Source: SAR116 cluster bacterium AG-337-N21 (GTDB taxonomy: Bacteria > Pseudomonadota > Alphaproteobacteria > Puniceispirillales > Marisalimonadaceae). Taken from it: a stretch of DNA of 64,000 bases. Below the pieces are notes generated by a model. The model saw only the letters and a program-made list of their open reading frames with translations. It did not search any database and had not been told where the DNA came from. Location of the stretch: contig QBZZ01000006.1 in assembly GCA_003282145.1 (NCBI GenBank), forward strand, positions 1-64,000. The letters run 5' to 3'. Shown piece by piece: positions 1 to 9,760 of this stretch. Position 1 is the stretch's first letter; each line of letters starts with the position of its first letter. The position numbers were made by a program, and so were the translations under genes.

Positions 1-1242
1 GCTGGTAAATTTGGTTCAATGTTTTTAAGTCAAGTTCCAAGCACTAAGGGAATTGAAGTTTTAGTAATTGCAGATCTAAAACCTGACAATGCCATAAAAG
101 CTTGTAAAAACGTTGGTTGGAGTGATGATTTAATCAACAAAACAAAATTTGTTGATACAGGTTCTGATGCGATAAAATTAAATGAGGTAGAGGTAGTTAT
201 TGAGGCAACAGGATTTCCTGCAGCAGGTATTGAACATGCAAGACAATCTTTTCAAAATGGCAAACATATAATAATGGTAAATGTTGAAGCAGATGTTTTA
301 GCCGGAGCAGCTTTAGCTAAAGAGGCTAATTCTGTAGGAGTTGTTTATTCTATGGCTTATGGAGATCAACCTGCCCTTACTGCAGAAATAGTTGAATGGG
401 CAAGAGCTTCTGGCTTTAATGTCACTAGCGCAGGTAAAGGAACCAGATATCAACCAATATACCACAAATCATCACCTGACACGGTATGGGATTACTACGG
501 CTTGACCCACGAAGAAGCAAGAAAAGCAGGAATGAATCCAAAAATGTTCAACTCATTTTTAGATGGAACTAAATCTGGATTGGAAATGGCTGCCATAGCT
601 AATGCATGTGATCTAGAAGTCCCAACTAATGGTCTATTATTTCCTCCATGTGGAATGGACGATCTTGCAAATATTTTAAAACCATTAGAATTTGGTGGTT
701 TGTTAGAAAAGAATGGACAAGTTGAAGTTGTTTCTTCACTTGAGAGAGATGGTCGACCCGTATTTAAAGATTTACGTTGGGGCGTGTATGCCGTGTTAGA
801 AGCCCCAAATGATTATGCAGCGTCTTGTTTCAAACAATATGGAATGAATACTGATGATACTGGTAAATATTCTGCAATGTATAAACCTTTTCACCTCATA
901 GGGATGGAGCTTAATATATCAGTTTTTTCAGCTGCATTGTTAAATCAGGCAACAGGGCAAACCAAAAAGTTTACTGGAGATGTTGTATCAACAACTAAGA
1001 AAAATTTGAAAAAAAGTGAAATTCTTGATGGAGAAGGTGGAGCAACTGTATGGGGCAAACTTGTACCATCAAAACTATCGTTATCTATGGAAGCTCTTCC
1101 TATTGGACTAGCTCATGGAATTAAACTTAAAAATGAAATTGAAGAAAATAAAATAATTACATGGAATGATGTTGATTTTTCATCAAATGATCCCGCAATT
1201 TCATACAGAAGAAAAATGGAAAAAAATTTTAAAAAATCATAG
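1..1242 (+). CDS. NAD(P)-binding homoserine-dehydrogenase-like oxidoreductase with SAF-type C-terminus (COG4091-like), 5' truncated by window edge
   Basis: Frame is open from base 1 (AGKFGSMFLS...), so the ATG at 19 is probably internal; Rossmann-like N-terminus and 'EGGATVWGKLVPSKLSLSMEALPIGLAHGIKLKN' C-terminus. Confidence 0.75.
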   Translation, partial: AGKFGSMFLSQVPSTKGIEVLVIADLKPDNAIKACKNVGWSDDLINKTKFVDTGSDAIKLNEVEVVIEATGFPAAGIEHARQSFQNGKHIIMVNVEADVLAGAALAKEANSVGVVYSMAYGDQPALTAEIVEWARASGFNVTSAGKGTRYQPIYHKSSPDTVWDYYGLTHEEARKAGMNPKMFNSFLDGTKSGLEMAAIANACDLEVPTNGLLFPPCGMDDLANILKPLEFGGLLEKNGQVEVVSSLERDGRPVFKDLRWGVYAVLEAPNDYAASCFKQYGMNTDDTGKYSAMYKPFHLIGMELNISVFSAALLNQATGQTKKFTGDVVSTTKKNLKKSEILDGEGGATVWGKLVPSKLSLSMEALPIGLAHGIKLKNEIEENKIITWNDVDFSSNDPAISYRRKMEKNFKKS

Positions 1243-2068
1243 GCTTATCTGGCCCTTTATCTAAACGCCATACAAAACCTGAATTTCCTTCATTTGGAAA
1301 AAATTTTCTTAAAAGTGGGTCATGACCAGGTATTACCAGTTCGTCCTTTGTAGCTAACTTTCTGATAGTTTTAAAACCATTGAGCATATTTTCAAGATCT
1401 ACAACAATCGGAAAAGGTTTACCTGTGAGAAAATTTTCATAAAAGTGAGTGGCATCTGATGCTAAACACATATATCCATTTTCAGTTTTAACTCTTACTG
1501 ACTGCAATCCTCTTGAGTGTCCTCCAATAAGGTGAGTCGTTACTCCAGGTTGAATTGCGCCAATTCCATTATAAAATATAACTCTTCCTGAAAAAACATT
1601 TTTTACCATTTGGCATACATGTTCTCCAGTGAAGGGCATTTTTATTGTTTCGTGACACATACAAGGTCCAGTTGCATACGCCATTTCTGTTTCTTGCAAG
1701 TGAAAATTTGCATTAGGAAACTCAATTAATCCCCCTGCATGATCATAATGTAAATGCGTTATAATAACGTCAGTTACTTGACTGGCATTTATATTAATTG
1801 CTTTAAGAGCCTCAGATGGTGATCTATCAATTGGTCTATTTCTTCTTTTTGCTTCTTCGTAATCATAACCAGTATCAACAATAATAATATCTTTGTCTGA
1901 TTTAAGGACCCATATAAAATAATCAATTGTATGAGCTTCGTGGGAATGATCATCAAATATGAAACTCTCTTTTCTAGTCCTGTCCGTTCTTTCTGCATAT
2001 TTTAAAGCATATACTTCCCATTTTTTTTCTAAAACTGTATCCACTTTAATTTCTCCTTTGACAATCAA
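1229..2068 (-). CDS. MBL-fold metallohydrolase (N-acyl homoserine lactonase-like)
   Basis: HLHYDHAGG zinc motif, downstream GGHSRG and PGHDP motifs. Confidence 0.85.
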   Translation of the reverse strand: MIVKGEIKVDTVLEKKWEVYALKYAERTDRTRKESFIFDDHSHEAHTIDYFIWVLKSDKDIIIVDTGYDYEEAKRRNRPIDRSPSEALKAININASQVTDVIITHLHYDHAGGLIEFPNANFHLQETEMAYATGPCMCHETIKMPFTGEHVCQMVKNVFSGRVIFYNGIGAIQPGVTTHLIGGHSRGLQSVRVKTENGYMCLASDATHFYENFLTGKPFPIVVDLENMLNGFKTIRKLATKDELVIPGHDPLLRKFFPNEGNSGFVWRLDKGPDKPMIF

Positions 2069-3024
2069 ACTTCTTCTAGTCTATCGGTGGCTGGAGGGGG
2101 TGTTGGGCTAATATTAGATATTAAATTATAAGTTTCTTGATCTAAAGAAATCTCCACTGAGTCTAATGATGGTTTTAATTGTTTTAAGTTTCTTGCACTT
2201 ATAATAGGTGCAGTTATAGCATCATTATATGATACCCAAGCAACAGCTAAAGCAATTGGGTCATAATCTAAGTCGTTAGCTAAATTGACAAGTGAATTAG
2301 CTGTGTCGTACATCCAATTTTGACCATATCTTTTTTTATATTTAGAATTATCGTGCAGTCTACCCAAACTATTTTTATTAGATGAATCCACTGAACTATA
2401 TTTTCCAGTGAGAAGTCCACCACCCAATGGACTATAGCTAATAACGCCAATATTTTCAGTTTTTGACATAGGAAGAATTTCGACCTCAGCTTGTCTTTTA
2501 ACTATGTTGTACATGGGCTGAAGAATATCAATTGACGGGAACCCATTTTTTTCCGCAATCAACTGCGCTTTCATTACTTGCCAAGCAGAAAAATTTGAAG
2601 CACCTAATTGAAAAAATTTTCCTTCTTCTCTAAGTTTTTGAAGTGTTTCAAATGTTTCTTCTAATGGGACATTGTCATCCCAATGATGTAAGAAAAAAAC
2701 ATCTACATAGTCTTGCTTTAATCTTTTAAGACTTTCTTCTAACTGTGATCTTATATTTTTACCACTAGACCCACCAACTGATCCAGCCTTAGTAATTAAA
2801 ATTATCTTATCCCTTTCTTCTTTAATTAAATTACCAAGAATTAATTCAGATTTACCTCCCGTATACACAAAAGCAGTATCAAAGAAGTTTATACCTCTAT
2901 CACGACAAGCTTCATACATTTCTTGACTATCTTTTTCGTTTGCTCCGTCACCAAATTGCATAGTACCAAAACATAACGATGAATTTTTTAAATTATTAGG
3001 CCCAAACTCTCTTATCATTTTCAT
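2065..3024 (-). CDS. aldo/keto reductase
   Basis: FDTAFVYTGGKSE, LHHWD, LGASNFSAWQ and SPLGGGLLTGKY motifs. Confidence 0.9.
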   Translation of the reverse strand: MKMIREFGPNNLKNSSLCFGTMQFGDGANEKDSQEMYEACRDRGINFFDTAFVYTGGKSELILGNLIKEERDKIILITKAGSVGGSSGKNIRSQLEESLKRLKQDYVDVFFLHHWDDNVPLEETFETLQKLREEGKFFQLGASNFSAWQVMKAQLIAEKNGFPSIDILQPMYNIVKRQAEVEILPMSKTENIGVISYSPLGGGLLTGKYSSVDSSNKNSLGRLHDNSKYKKRYGQNWMYDTANSLVNLANDLDYDPIALAVAWVSYNDAITAPIISARNLKQLKPSLDSVEISLDQETYNLISNISPTPPPATDRLEEV

Positions 3025-3037
3025 ATAACAAAACCTC

Positions 3038-3811
3038 TTAATTATTCTTAAAATTTTTCATCCAAGTAAGACCCGCTTCAGTAGTTGTCTTTGGTTTATA
3101 CTCAGCTCCAACAATACTTTTATATCCAGCTTTGTATATTTCGGGAATAATATAACTAAAGTCTAATTCCCCACTATCTGGTTCTGCTCGATCCTGAACT
3201 GATGCTATTTGGACATGACCAATAAAAGGTAAGTGATCTTTAAATCTTTTCACTACATTGCCTTGATTTATTTGAACATGGTAAAAATCAAACATAATTT
3301 TAACAGTATCTGATCCTACTAGTTCACAAATTTCTCTTGCTTGCTCAACTTTAGTTAAAAAGTATCCTGGATTATCTTTTAAATTTAAAGGTTCAATAAC
3401 TAGTCCTATACTACTGTCTTTTAGTAAGTCCTTAGCAAATTTTAAATTATCAATAAAAGTTACGAGAGATTTTGTTGATAAATCCGTCACACCAGCCATA
3501 GCGTGAATATTTTTTGATTTAATAACTTTAGCATACTCAAAAGCTTGAATTATAGCATCTCTTGCTTCAGATATTCTTGTTGGAACTGCAAGTAAACCAT
3601 TGTCACCTTCCTGAATATTTCCCTTTAAAGTATTTATACCCATAACTGGTAAATTAACTTCATCTAAAGCTTTTTTTATATCTTTTGAGTCAAATTGATA
3701 TGGAAATTGAAATTCAACAGCATCAAATCCATATTCTTTTGATTTATAAATAGCATCTATCTGAGAAAATTCATTCCATAAAAGACCTAAATTTGCAGAA
3801 AATTTATACAT
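3038..3811 (-). CDS. otnI: hydroxypyruvate isomerase family TIM-barrel protein (OtnI-like 2-oxo-tetronate isomerase)
   Basis: Hyi family sequence (FDAVEFQFPYQF, VIEPLNLKDNPGYFL, HVQIASVQDRAEPDSGELDF); adjacent to OtnC-like aldolase. Confidence 0.75.
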   Translation of the reverse strand: MYKFSANLGLLWNEFSQIDAIYKSKEYGFDAVEFQFPYQFDSKDIKKALDEVNLPVMGINTLKGNIQEGDNGLLAVPTRISEARDAIIQAFEYAKVIKSKNIHAMAGVTDLSTKSLVTFIDNLKFAKDLLKDSSIGLVIEPLNLKDNPGYFLTKVEQAREICELVGSDTVKIMFDFYHVQINQGNVVKRFKDHLPFIGHVQIASVQDRAEPDSGELDFSYIIPEIYKAGYKSIVGAEYKPKTTTEAGLTWMKNFKNN

Positions 3812-3815
3812 AATA

Positions 3816-4463
3816 TTAATCCCATTCTATATTAAATTTCTTTATAACTGAGTTTATTTGAAATTCATCTAATGCTTTTGCATCTGCACCTTTTAAGATT
3901 AGAGCTAATTTTGCAGTAGCCTCTAATTCTTCAATAGCATTAACTGAAGATTCTAAGTCTTTGCCTGAGACAACCGGTCCATGATTAGCTAACAAAACAG
4001 CTGACCTTTTACCAGCAAGACCTTTGATAGCATCACCCATAGCAGGGTCACCAGGCACAAAGAAGGGAAGTAACTTAACTTTCCCTAACAGCATTATTGA
4101 GTATGGTGTGTAAGAGGGTAATACATTATCTTCATCTATTCCTGGTAGCATAGATAGAGCTACAGAATGAGTAGAATGAAGATGAACTACAGCACCAGAT
4201 TTCATACCTCTTGTTTCATAAAAAGCTTTGTGAAGGGGTAACTCCTTAGTTGGTGATAAAGATCCTATAAATTGACCAGACTTTGTCACTTTAACTATTT
4301 CATTTGGTTCAAGCCTTCCAAATGAAGATCCTGAAGGTGTAACTAGTATATCATCATTATCTAAACGAACTGAAATATTACCTGTTGATCCATGAGTAAT
4401 ACCCCTATCAAACATTGAAGACGCCAAAGTACAGATTTGTTCTCTTAATTTATTTTCGTTCAT
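3816..4463 (-). CDS. otnC: class II aldolase/adducin family protein, OtnC-like 3-oxo-tetronate 4-phosphate decarboxylase
   Basis: GSTGNISVRL, VTPSGSSFG, VVHLHSTHSVALS, LLANHGPVV motifs. Confidence 0.75.
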   Translation of the reverse strand: MNENKLREQICTLASSMFDRGITHGSTGNISVRLDNDDILVTPSGSSFGRLEPNEIVKVTKSGQFIGSLSPTKELPLHKAFYETRGMKSGAVVHLHSTHSVALSMLPGIDEDNVLPSYTPYSIMLLGKVKLLPFFVPGDPAMGDAIKGLAGKRSAVLLANHGPVVSGKDLESSVNAIEELEATAKLALILKGADAKALDEFQINSVIKKFNIEWD

Positions 4464-4494
4464 TTATAAAATATAACCTATATACATACTAATT

Positions 4495-4971
4495 TCAGTA
4501 ACCAAATAATTGGTATAAAATACCTATAGACAAGCCAATTACCACATGACTGCCAATAGCTAAGGAACAAGATAAAAAAGGTGATGGTGTTTTTAATCCC
4601 AGAAAACCTTTACCCAAAACAGGCATGAAGAAAAACCAAGGAACAGCAACACTTAGCAAACCAAAAACAAATCCATTAAAAATTGAAGCATTACAAATAT
4701 TATATTTTAATAACATAAAGAAAAATATTGAATACATAATCGCAACAGTGTAATGAACAGCCCATCCAATTCTTAATTCATTTTTTATTGGGGGCACTTC
4801 TTCGATTATTGGATTATATATTTTTGCTTTTGATATAAATAATATATACCATCTTCCAACAATTGCCCAGTCTGATGGATTTATATCATACATAATTTTT
4901 AATAATCTCTGCCAAATATCCATCGCAAGACATGAAATAATCCCAATAATTACAATGTTCAATATTTCCAT
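4495..4971 (-). CDS. DUF2938-like integral membrane protein
   Basis: Four or so hydrophobic segments; 'CLAMDIWQRLL...NPSDWAIVGRW' and 'GWAVHYTVAIMYS' resemble DUF2938. Confidence 0.55.
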   Translation of the reverse strand: MEILNIVIIGIISCLAMDIWQRLLKIMYDINPSDWAIVGRWYILFISKAKIYNPIIEEVPPIKNELRIGWAVHYTVAIMYSIFFFMLLKYNICNASIFNGFVFGLLSVAVPWFFFMPVLGKGFLGLKTPSPFLSCSLAIGSHVVIGLSIGILYQLFGY

Positions 4972-5115
4972 TAAAATCCCTTTTTTATATTTAAATTTTT
5001 ATAGCAATGAACTCTTTAACAATATAAAATAATATAAGAGATCTTTAAAATATATCTATTGTATTTTATTTTTTTGATGAAATTTGAAACTATAAAAACT
5101 AGAGGAGAGAGATTT

Positions 5116-5850
5116 ATGGCTAATTTTAATGGACAAACTGCAGTAATTACTGGGGGTGCACAAGGTATTGGTTTAGCGACTGCAAAGAGTTTTATTAGTG
5201 ATGGCTGTGAAGTTATGATTTGGGATATAGATGAGAAAATGGGTGTGGAGGCAGCAAAAGAGCTAAATTGTCATTTTTTAAAAGTTGATCAAACTAATAG
5301 CAACTTAGTCGAAGAAGTTACAGAAAAAACTCTTAAACAAATAAATAAAATTGATATTCTAGTTTGTAGCGCAGGTATTGCTGGACCAACTTATTCAACT
5401 TGGGATTATCCTGTTGAAGAATGGTCAAGAGTATTTGACGTAAATGTAAATGGTGTATTTTACTGTAATAAGCATGTTGTAAAATCAATGCGTGAAAGAA
5501 ATTATGGTAGAATTATCAATATAGCCTCAATTGCAGGGAAAGAAGGTAATCCTAATGCTCCTGCATATTCCGCATCTAAAGCAGCTGTAATAGGTTTAAC
5601 AAAATCTCTTGGTAAAGAAACAGCAGATAAAGACATCGCTGTTAATTGTATAACACCAGCTACTGCTAAAACGAGAATTCTTGATCAAGTTTCACAGGAA
5701 TTTATTGATTATATGATTTCAAAAATTCCAAGAAATAGATTTGTTACTGTTGAAGAAGTTGCATCTCTTATTACCTTTCTAGCTAGTAAAGAGAATAGTT
5801 TCACAACGGCTGGTGTCTTTGATATTTCAGGAGGCAGAGCTACTTATTAA
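5116..5850 (+). CDS. SDR family oxidoreductase
   Basis: GGAQGIGLATA cofactor motif, YSASK active site; AGAGGAGAG ribosome-binding site favours ATG 5116 over the ORF-track start 5059. Confidence 0.9.
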   Translation: MANFNGQTAVITGGAQGIGLATAKSFISDGCEVMIWDIDEKMGVEAAKELNCHFLKVDQTNSNLVEEVTEKTLKQINKIDILVCSAGIAGPTYSTWDYPVEEWSRVFDVNVNGVFYCNKHVVKSMRERNYGRIINIASIAGKEGNPNAPAYSASKAAVIGLTKSLGKETADKDIAVNCITPATAKTRILDQVSQEFIDYMISKIPRNRFVTVEEVASLITFLASKENSFTTAGVFDISGGRATY

Positions 5851-5952
5851 TTGGTGAGGATTTTTAGGAGATCCTCTGCACCTTAACTCAAAAACTAATA
5901 ATCGGGGGAGGAACTTATTAGTTAGAATTAGTACAATTAAACGGGGGAGTTT

Positions 5953-5970
5953 TATTGAACATGTTCAATA
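5953..5970. promoter_or_regulatory. 18-bp perfect palindrome TATTGAACATGTTCAATA, candidate operator
   Basis: Read directly in the intergenic region between the SDR and LysE genes. Confidence 0.35.
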
Positions 5971-6090
5971 CTTGATTCTTTTTCGAAATTTGTCTTGTGC
6001 TAATTAATAATAAACTTTTAGAGCCTTAAATTTGTTATATATTTGTGCAAAAAACTTACTTTTATAATTTTTGTTTAATAATCAATCATT

Positions 6091-6693
6091 TTAAACTGCT
6101 GTATTAAGTTCCATGACTGCAGAAAGTATTACAACTGCGAATAAAGAAAGTCCCATTCCCCTATTTACCCAAACCTGCTTGTTAGATGCTAATGACCATC
6201 TTTTTAGACTTATCCCTAACCACAGCCAAAATAAATGTATAGGTATCCAAATTGAATTTACTATGATAAATTTAGTTAGAATCTCAACATTATAAGAAGT
6301 CATTCCAAGTGATAGCACTACAAATAAATGTCCTTGGACTACATAAGCCTTTGGATTGACAAATTGTAAAAAAATTCCTTCGTATAATTTTGGAGATTTA
6401 AAACTTTGTTTAAAACCAGTTTTATTTTCAGATGTAGCTATACGCCAAGATAAAAAAGATAAGTAGGATAGTGATAAAAATAAAAAAGTTAGTTCAACTC
6501 CTTCAATTTCAAACAGAAACTGTTTAAAGCCCAGCACAACTAGTAATGCTACCCCATTAGTTCCAAAAAACAACCCAATGAGATACATCATTCCAACTTT
6601 CCATCCAAAACCAGCACCAACACCAGCTAAAGAAAGTACGCCTGGACCAGGAGTAACCATCATTAAAAAACTAATAATTATGTAAGCAATCAT
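6091..6693 (-). CDS. LysE family translocator
   Basis: N-terminal MVTPGPGVLS motif and multiple TM segments. Confidence 0.8.
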   Translation of the reverse strand: MIAYIIISFLMMVTPGPGVLSLAGVGAGFGWKVGMMYLIGLFFGTNGVALLVVLGFKQFLFEIEGVELTFLFLSLSYLSFLSWRIATSENKTGFKQSFKSPKLYEGIFLQFVNPKAYVVQGHLFVVLSLGMTSYNVEILTKFIIVNSIWIPIHLFWLWLGISLKRWSLASNKQVWVNRGMGLSLFAVVILSAVMELNTAV

Positions 6694-6779
6694 TTGAATC
6701 TATAGATAATATCTATACCTTGGATCAATGGGATTATTTTTGAAAATATAATTATAATAAGATTTTGGTAATCACATTA

Positions 6780-8192
6780 TTACAGAAAAATCTTTCCTGG
6801 ATTCATTATTTTTTTTGGATCAAAAGCATTTTTAACTTTTTTCATAACGTCTACAGCGTTTCCTAATTCCTTCAACATATATTTTCTTTTGCCTTGTCCA
6901 ATACCATGCTCTCCGGTACATGTACCATCCATTCTAATAGCCCTTTCAGATATTCTGATTAAAAAACTATCTAGTTTATCTAATTCAGTCTTGCTGTTTT
7001 TGTCAATTAGTAATGCAACATGAAAATTTCCATCACCTGCATGACTTACTATTGGACCAATCAATTCGTTCTTTTCCATGTCTTCAATCGTTTCTGTAAT
7101 ACAATCAGACAGTTTGGAAATTGGCACACAAACGTCTGTTGAATAAATTTCTGCCTCAGGCCTTACTGACCTACATGACCAATATGCATCATGCCTTGCT
7201 TTCCATAATTTGTTTCTTTCTTCATTATTAGAAGTCCATTCAAAATCGTTACCACCAAAATCTGATGCTATTTCACTAAATAATTCTGATTGCTCTTTTA
7301 CAGATTTTTCACTGCCATGAAACTCTAATAGTAATAAAGGCGCTTCAGGAAGGTTTGTCTTAGAATAACTATTAACTGCTTTTACTTGAGCAACATCTAA
7401 AAACTCTATCCTTGCTACTGGTATTCCAGCTTGAACAGTCATTATAACTGCATCAGTTGCATCCTTAACTGTTGGAAAACTTACTCTACCTCCTGCAATA
7501 ACTTCTGGGATACCATAAAGCTTTAGTGTAATTTCTGTAGTTATACCTAATGTCCCCTCTGAACCAACCATTAACCGAGTTAAATCATAACCTGCTGAAC
7601 TTTTTCTAGCTTTATTTGCTGTTTTTATTATTTGACCATCAGGAGTAACAACCTCAAGAGCAATTACATTATCTTTCATTGTTCCATAACGCACTGCATT
7701 TGTTCCAGAAGCTCGAGTAGCTGTCATCCCACCAAGAGAAGCATTTGCACCAGGATCAATTGGAAAAAACAATCCAGTATCTCTTAAGTGGGTGTTTAGT
7801 TGTTCTCTGGTAACCCCAGGTTGAACAACAACTAACAGATCTTCCTGATGTACTGTCAGGATCTTATTCATATTATTCATATCAATAGAAATTCCGCCAT
7901 AAGGAGCATTAAGATGTCCTTCAAATGAAGAGCCAACACCAAAAGGAATTATTGGACATTTAAATTCATTACAAATTTTTACAACTTTTTGAACATCTTC
8001 TTTGCTCTCGGCAAAAACAACGCCATTGGGTAATTCTGATTCATGAATAGTCATCGTATGAGTATGTTGTTCAAGTATACTTTTACTACTAGAGAATTGT
8101 TGCCCAAATTCTTCTTGAATTTTTTTTATACATAATTTGATGCTCTTTTTATCATAATCCTCGTCAGACCATACAGAAACACTACCATCCAT
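6780..8192 (-). CDS. FAD-binding oxidase (GlcD / D-lactate dehydrogenase-like), copy 1
   Basis: IIPFGVGSSFEGHLNA FAD motif, GSEGTLGITTEITLKL, HAGDGNFHVALLI, GTCTGEHGIGQGKRKY. Confidence 0.88.
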   Translation of the reverse strand: MDGSVSVWSDEDYDKKSIKLCIKKIQEEFGQQFSSSKSILEQHTHTMTIHESELPNGVVFAESKEDVQKVVKICNEFKCPIIPFGVGSSFEGHLNAPYGGISIDMNNMNKILTVHQEDLLVVVQPGVTREQLNTHLRDTGLFFPIDPGANASLGGMTATRASGTNAVRYGTMKDNVIALEVVTPDGQIIKTANKARKSSAGYDLTRLMVGSEGTLGITTEITLKLYGIPEVIAGGRVSFPTVKDATDAVIMTVQAGIPVARIEFLDVAQVKAVNSYSKTNLPEAPLLLLEFHGSEKSVKEQSELFSEIASDFGGNDFEWTSNNEERNKLWKARHDAYWSCRSVRPEAEIYSTDVCVPISKLSDCITETIEDMEKNELIGPIVSHAGDGNFHVALLIDKNSKTELDKLDSFLIRISERAIRMDGTCTGEHGIGQGKRKYMLKELGNAVDVMKKVKNAFDPKKIMNPGKIFL

Positions 8193-8213
8193 TTTAAAAA
8201 CCTTTTCTATAAT

Positions 8214-9626
8214 TTATAAAATTTTTCCTGGGTTCATTATACCCTTTGGATCAATTTCTTCTTTTATTAATTTCATAAAATTAACAGCAGGGCCTAATTC
8301 ATCGACTAAGTATTGTTTTTTACCCTGCCCTACTCCATGTTCTCCTGTACATGTTCCATCCATACTAATGGCTCTATGAGCTAATCTCTCTAAAAACCCG
8401 TTTGCAACATCAACTTCTTTTTGTATCTTAGGATCAATCATTAGCTGAACATGAAAATTACCATCACCAACATGACCAACAATGGGTCCAAACAAATTAT
8501 TTTTTTCCATGTCATCTATCGTTTCAGTAATACATTCTGACAATCTTGATATTGGCACACAAACATCCGTAGCAATATAATCCGCATCTGGCCTACAAGC
8601 TTTAACAGCATAATAAACATCATGCCTAGCCTTCCAAAGTCTATTTCTTTCTTCAATATTTGCATTCCACTCAAAGTTATCACCACCAAAATCTTTGGAA
8701 ATTTCGTTAAACAACTCGGATTGTTCTTGCACAGAAGATTTACTTCCATGAAACTCTAATAATAATAATGGTGACTCAGGTAAGTTTAACTTTGAGTAAT
8801 TATTTACAGCTTTAACCTGCGCAATATCTAATAGTTCTATTCTGGCAACTGGAACTCCAGCCTGTATAGTCATAATCACAGCATCCGTTGCATCCTGAAC
8901 AGACGGAAAAGTACATCTACCAGCTCCAATTTCTTCAGGAATACCATAAAGTTTAAGTGTAATTTCAGTTATTACACCTAACGTACCTTCAGATCCAACA
9001 ATTAATCTTGTCAAATCATATCCAGCAGAACTTTTTCTAGCTCTACTAGCCGTATTTATTATTTCTCCATTTGGCATTACAACTTCTAATGAAATTACAT
9101 TATCTTTCATAGTTCCATAACGAACGGCGTTGGTTCCAGAGGCTCTTGTCGATGCCATTCCTCCAATTGAGGCATTGGCACCTGGGTCAATAGGGAAAAA
9201 CAAACCCGTATCTCTAAGGTGTGTATTTAGTTGTTCTCTGGTTACACCTGGTTGAACAACAACAGTTGAATCTTCAGGGTGAACTTCAATTATATTATTC
9301 AGATTATTCATATCTATGGAGATCCCACCAAAATTAGCATTTAGATGACCTTCAAGGGAAGAACCTACTCCAAAAGGTATTATGGGACATCCATATTCAT
9401 GGCATATTTTTACTGTTTTTTTTACATCCTCTTTATTGTAGGCAAAAACAACACCATCAGGCAATTCTGGTTTATGAACTGTTGTTGTACTTGTATGTTG
9501 CTCACGAACTGATTTAGAAACTGAGAATTGCTGCCCAAACTCTTTTTTTAATGCTTCTACTGCACTATTTGTGTTGTACTCAAATTTTGAGTAAAAAGAG
9601 CTGTTTTTAACATCTAAAATTGTCAC
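8214..9626 (-). CDS. FAD-binding oxidase (GlcD / D-lactate dehydrogenase-like), copy 2
   Basis: IIPFGVGSSLEGHLNA, GSEGTLGVITEITLKL, GHVGDGNFHVQLMI, GTCTGEHGVGQGKKQY; closely similar to copy 1. Confidence 0.88.
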   Translation of the reverse strand: MTILDVKNSSFYSKFEYNTNSAVEALKKEFGQQFSVSKSVREQHTSTTTVHKPELPDGVVFAYNKEDVKKTVKICHEYGCPIIPFGVGSSLEGHLNANFGGISIDMNNLNNIIEVHPEDSTVVVQPGVTREQLNTHLRDTGLFFPIDPGANASIGGMASTRASGTNAVRYGTMKDNVISLEVVMPNGEIINTASRARKSSAGYDLTRLIVGSEGTLGVITEITLKLYGIPEEIGAGRCTFPSVQDATDAVIMTIQAGVPVARIELLDIAQVKAVNNYSKLNLPESPLLLLEFHGSKSSVQEQSELFNEISKDFGGDNFEWNANIEERNRLWKARHDVYYAVKACRPDADYIATDVCVPISRLSECITETIDDMEKNNLFGPIVGHVGDGNFHVQLMIDPKIQKEVDVANGFLERLAHRAISMDGTCTGEHGVGQGKKQYLVDELGPAVNFMKLIKEEIDPKGIMNPGKIL

Positions 9627-9760
9627 TAATTAACCTCACATAAGTTTTTCTCAATATCGTATTAATATATTTCAAAATAAAGATTGAGTAAATTATTACA
9701 TTTTAATAAAAATTATATTTGTTATAGTTTTGAACTTCTTTTTAGGAAGCTTACAAAAAA

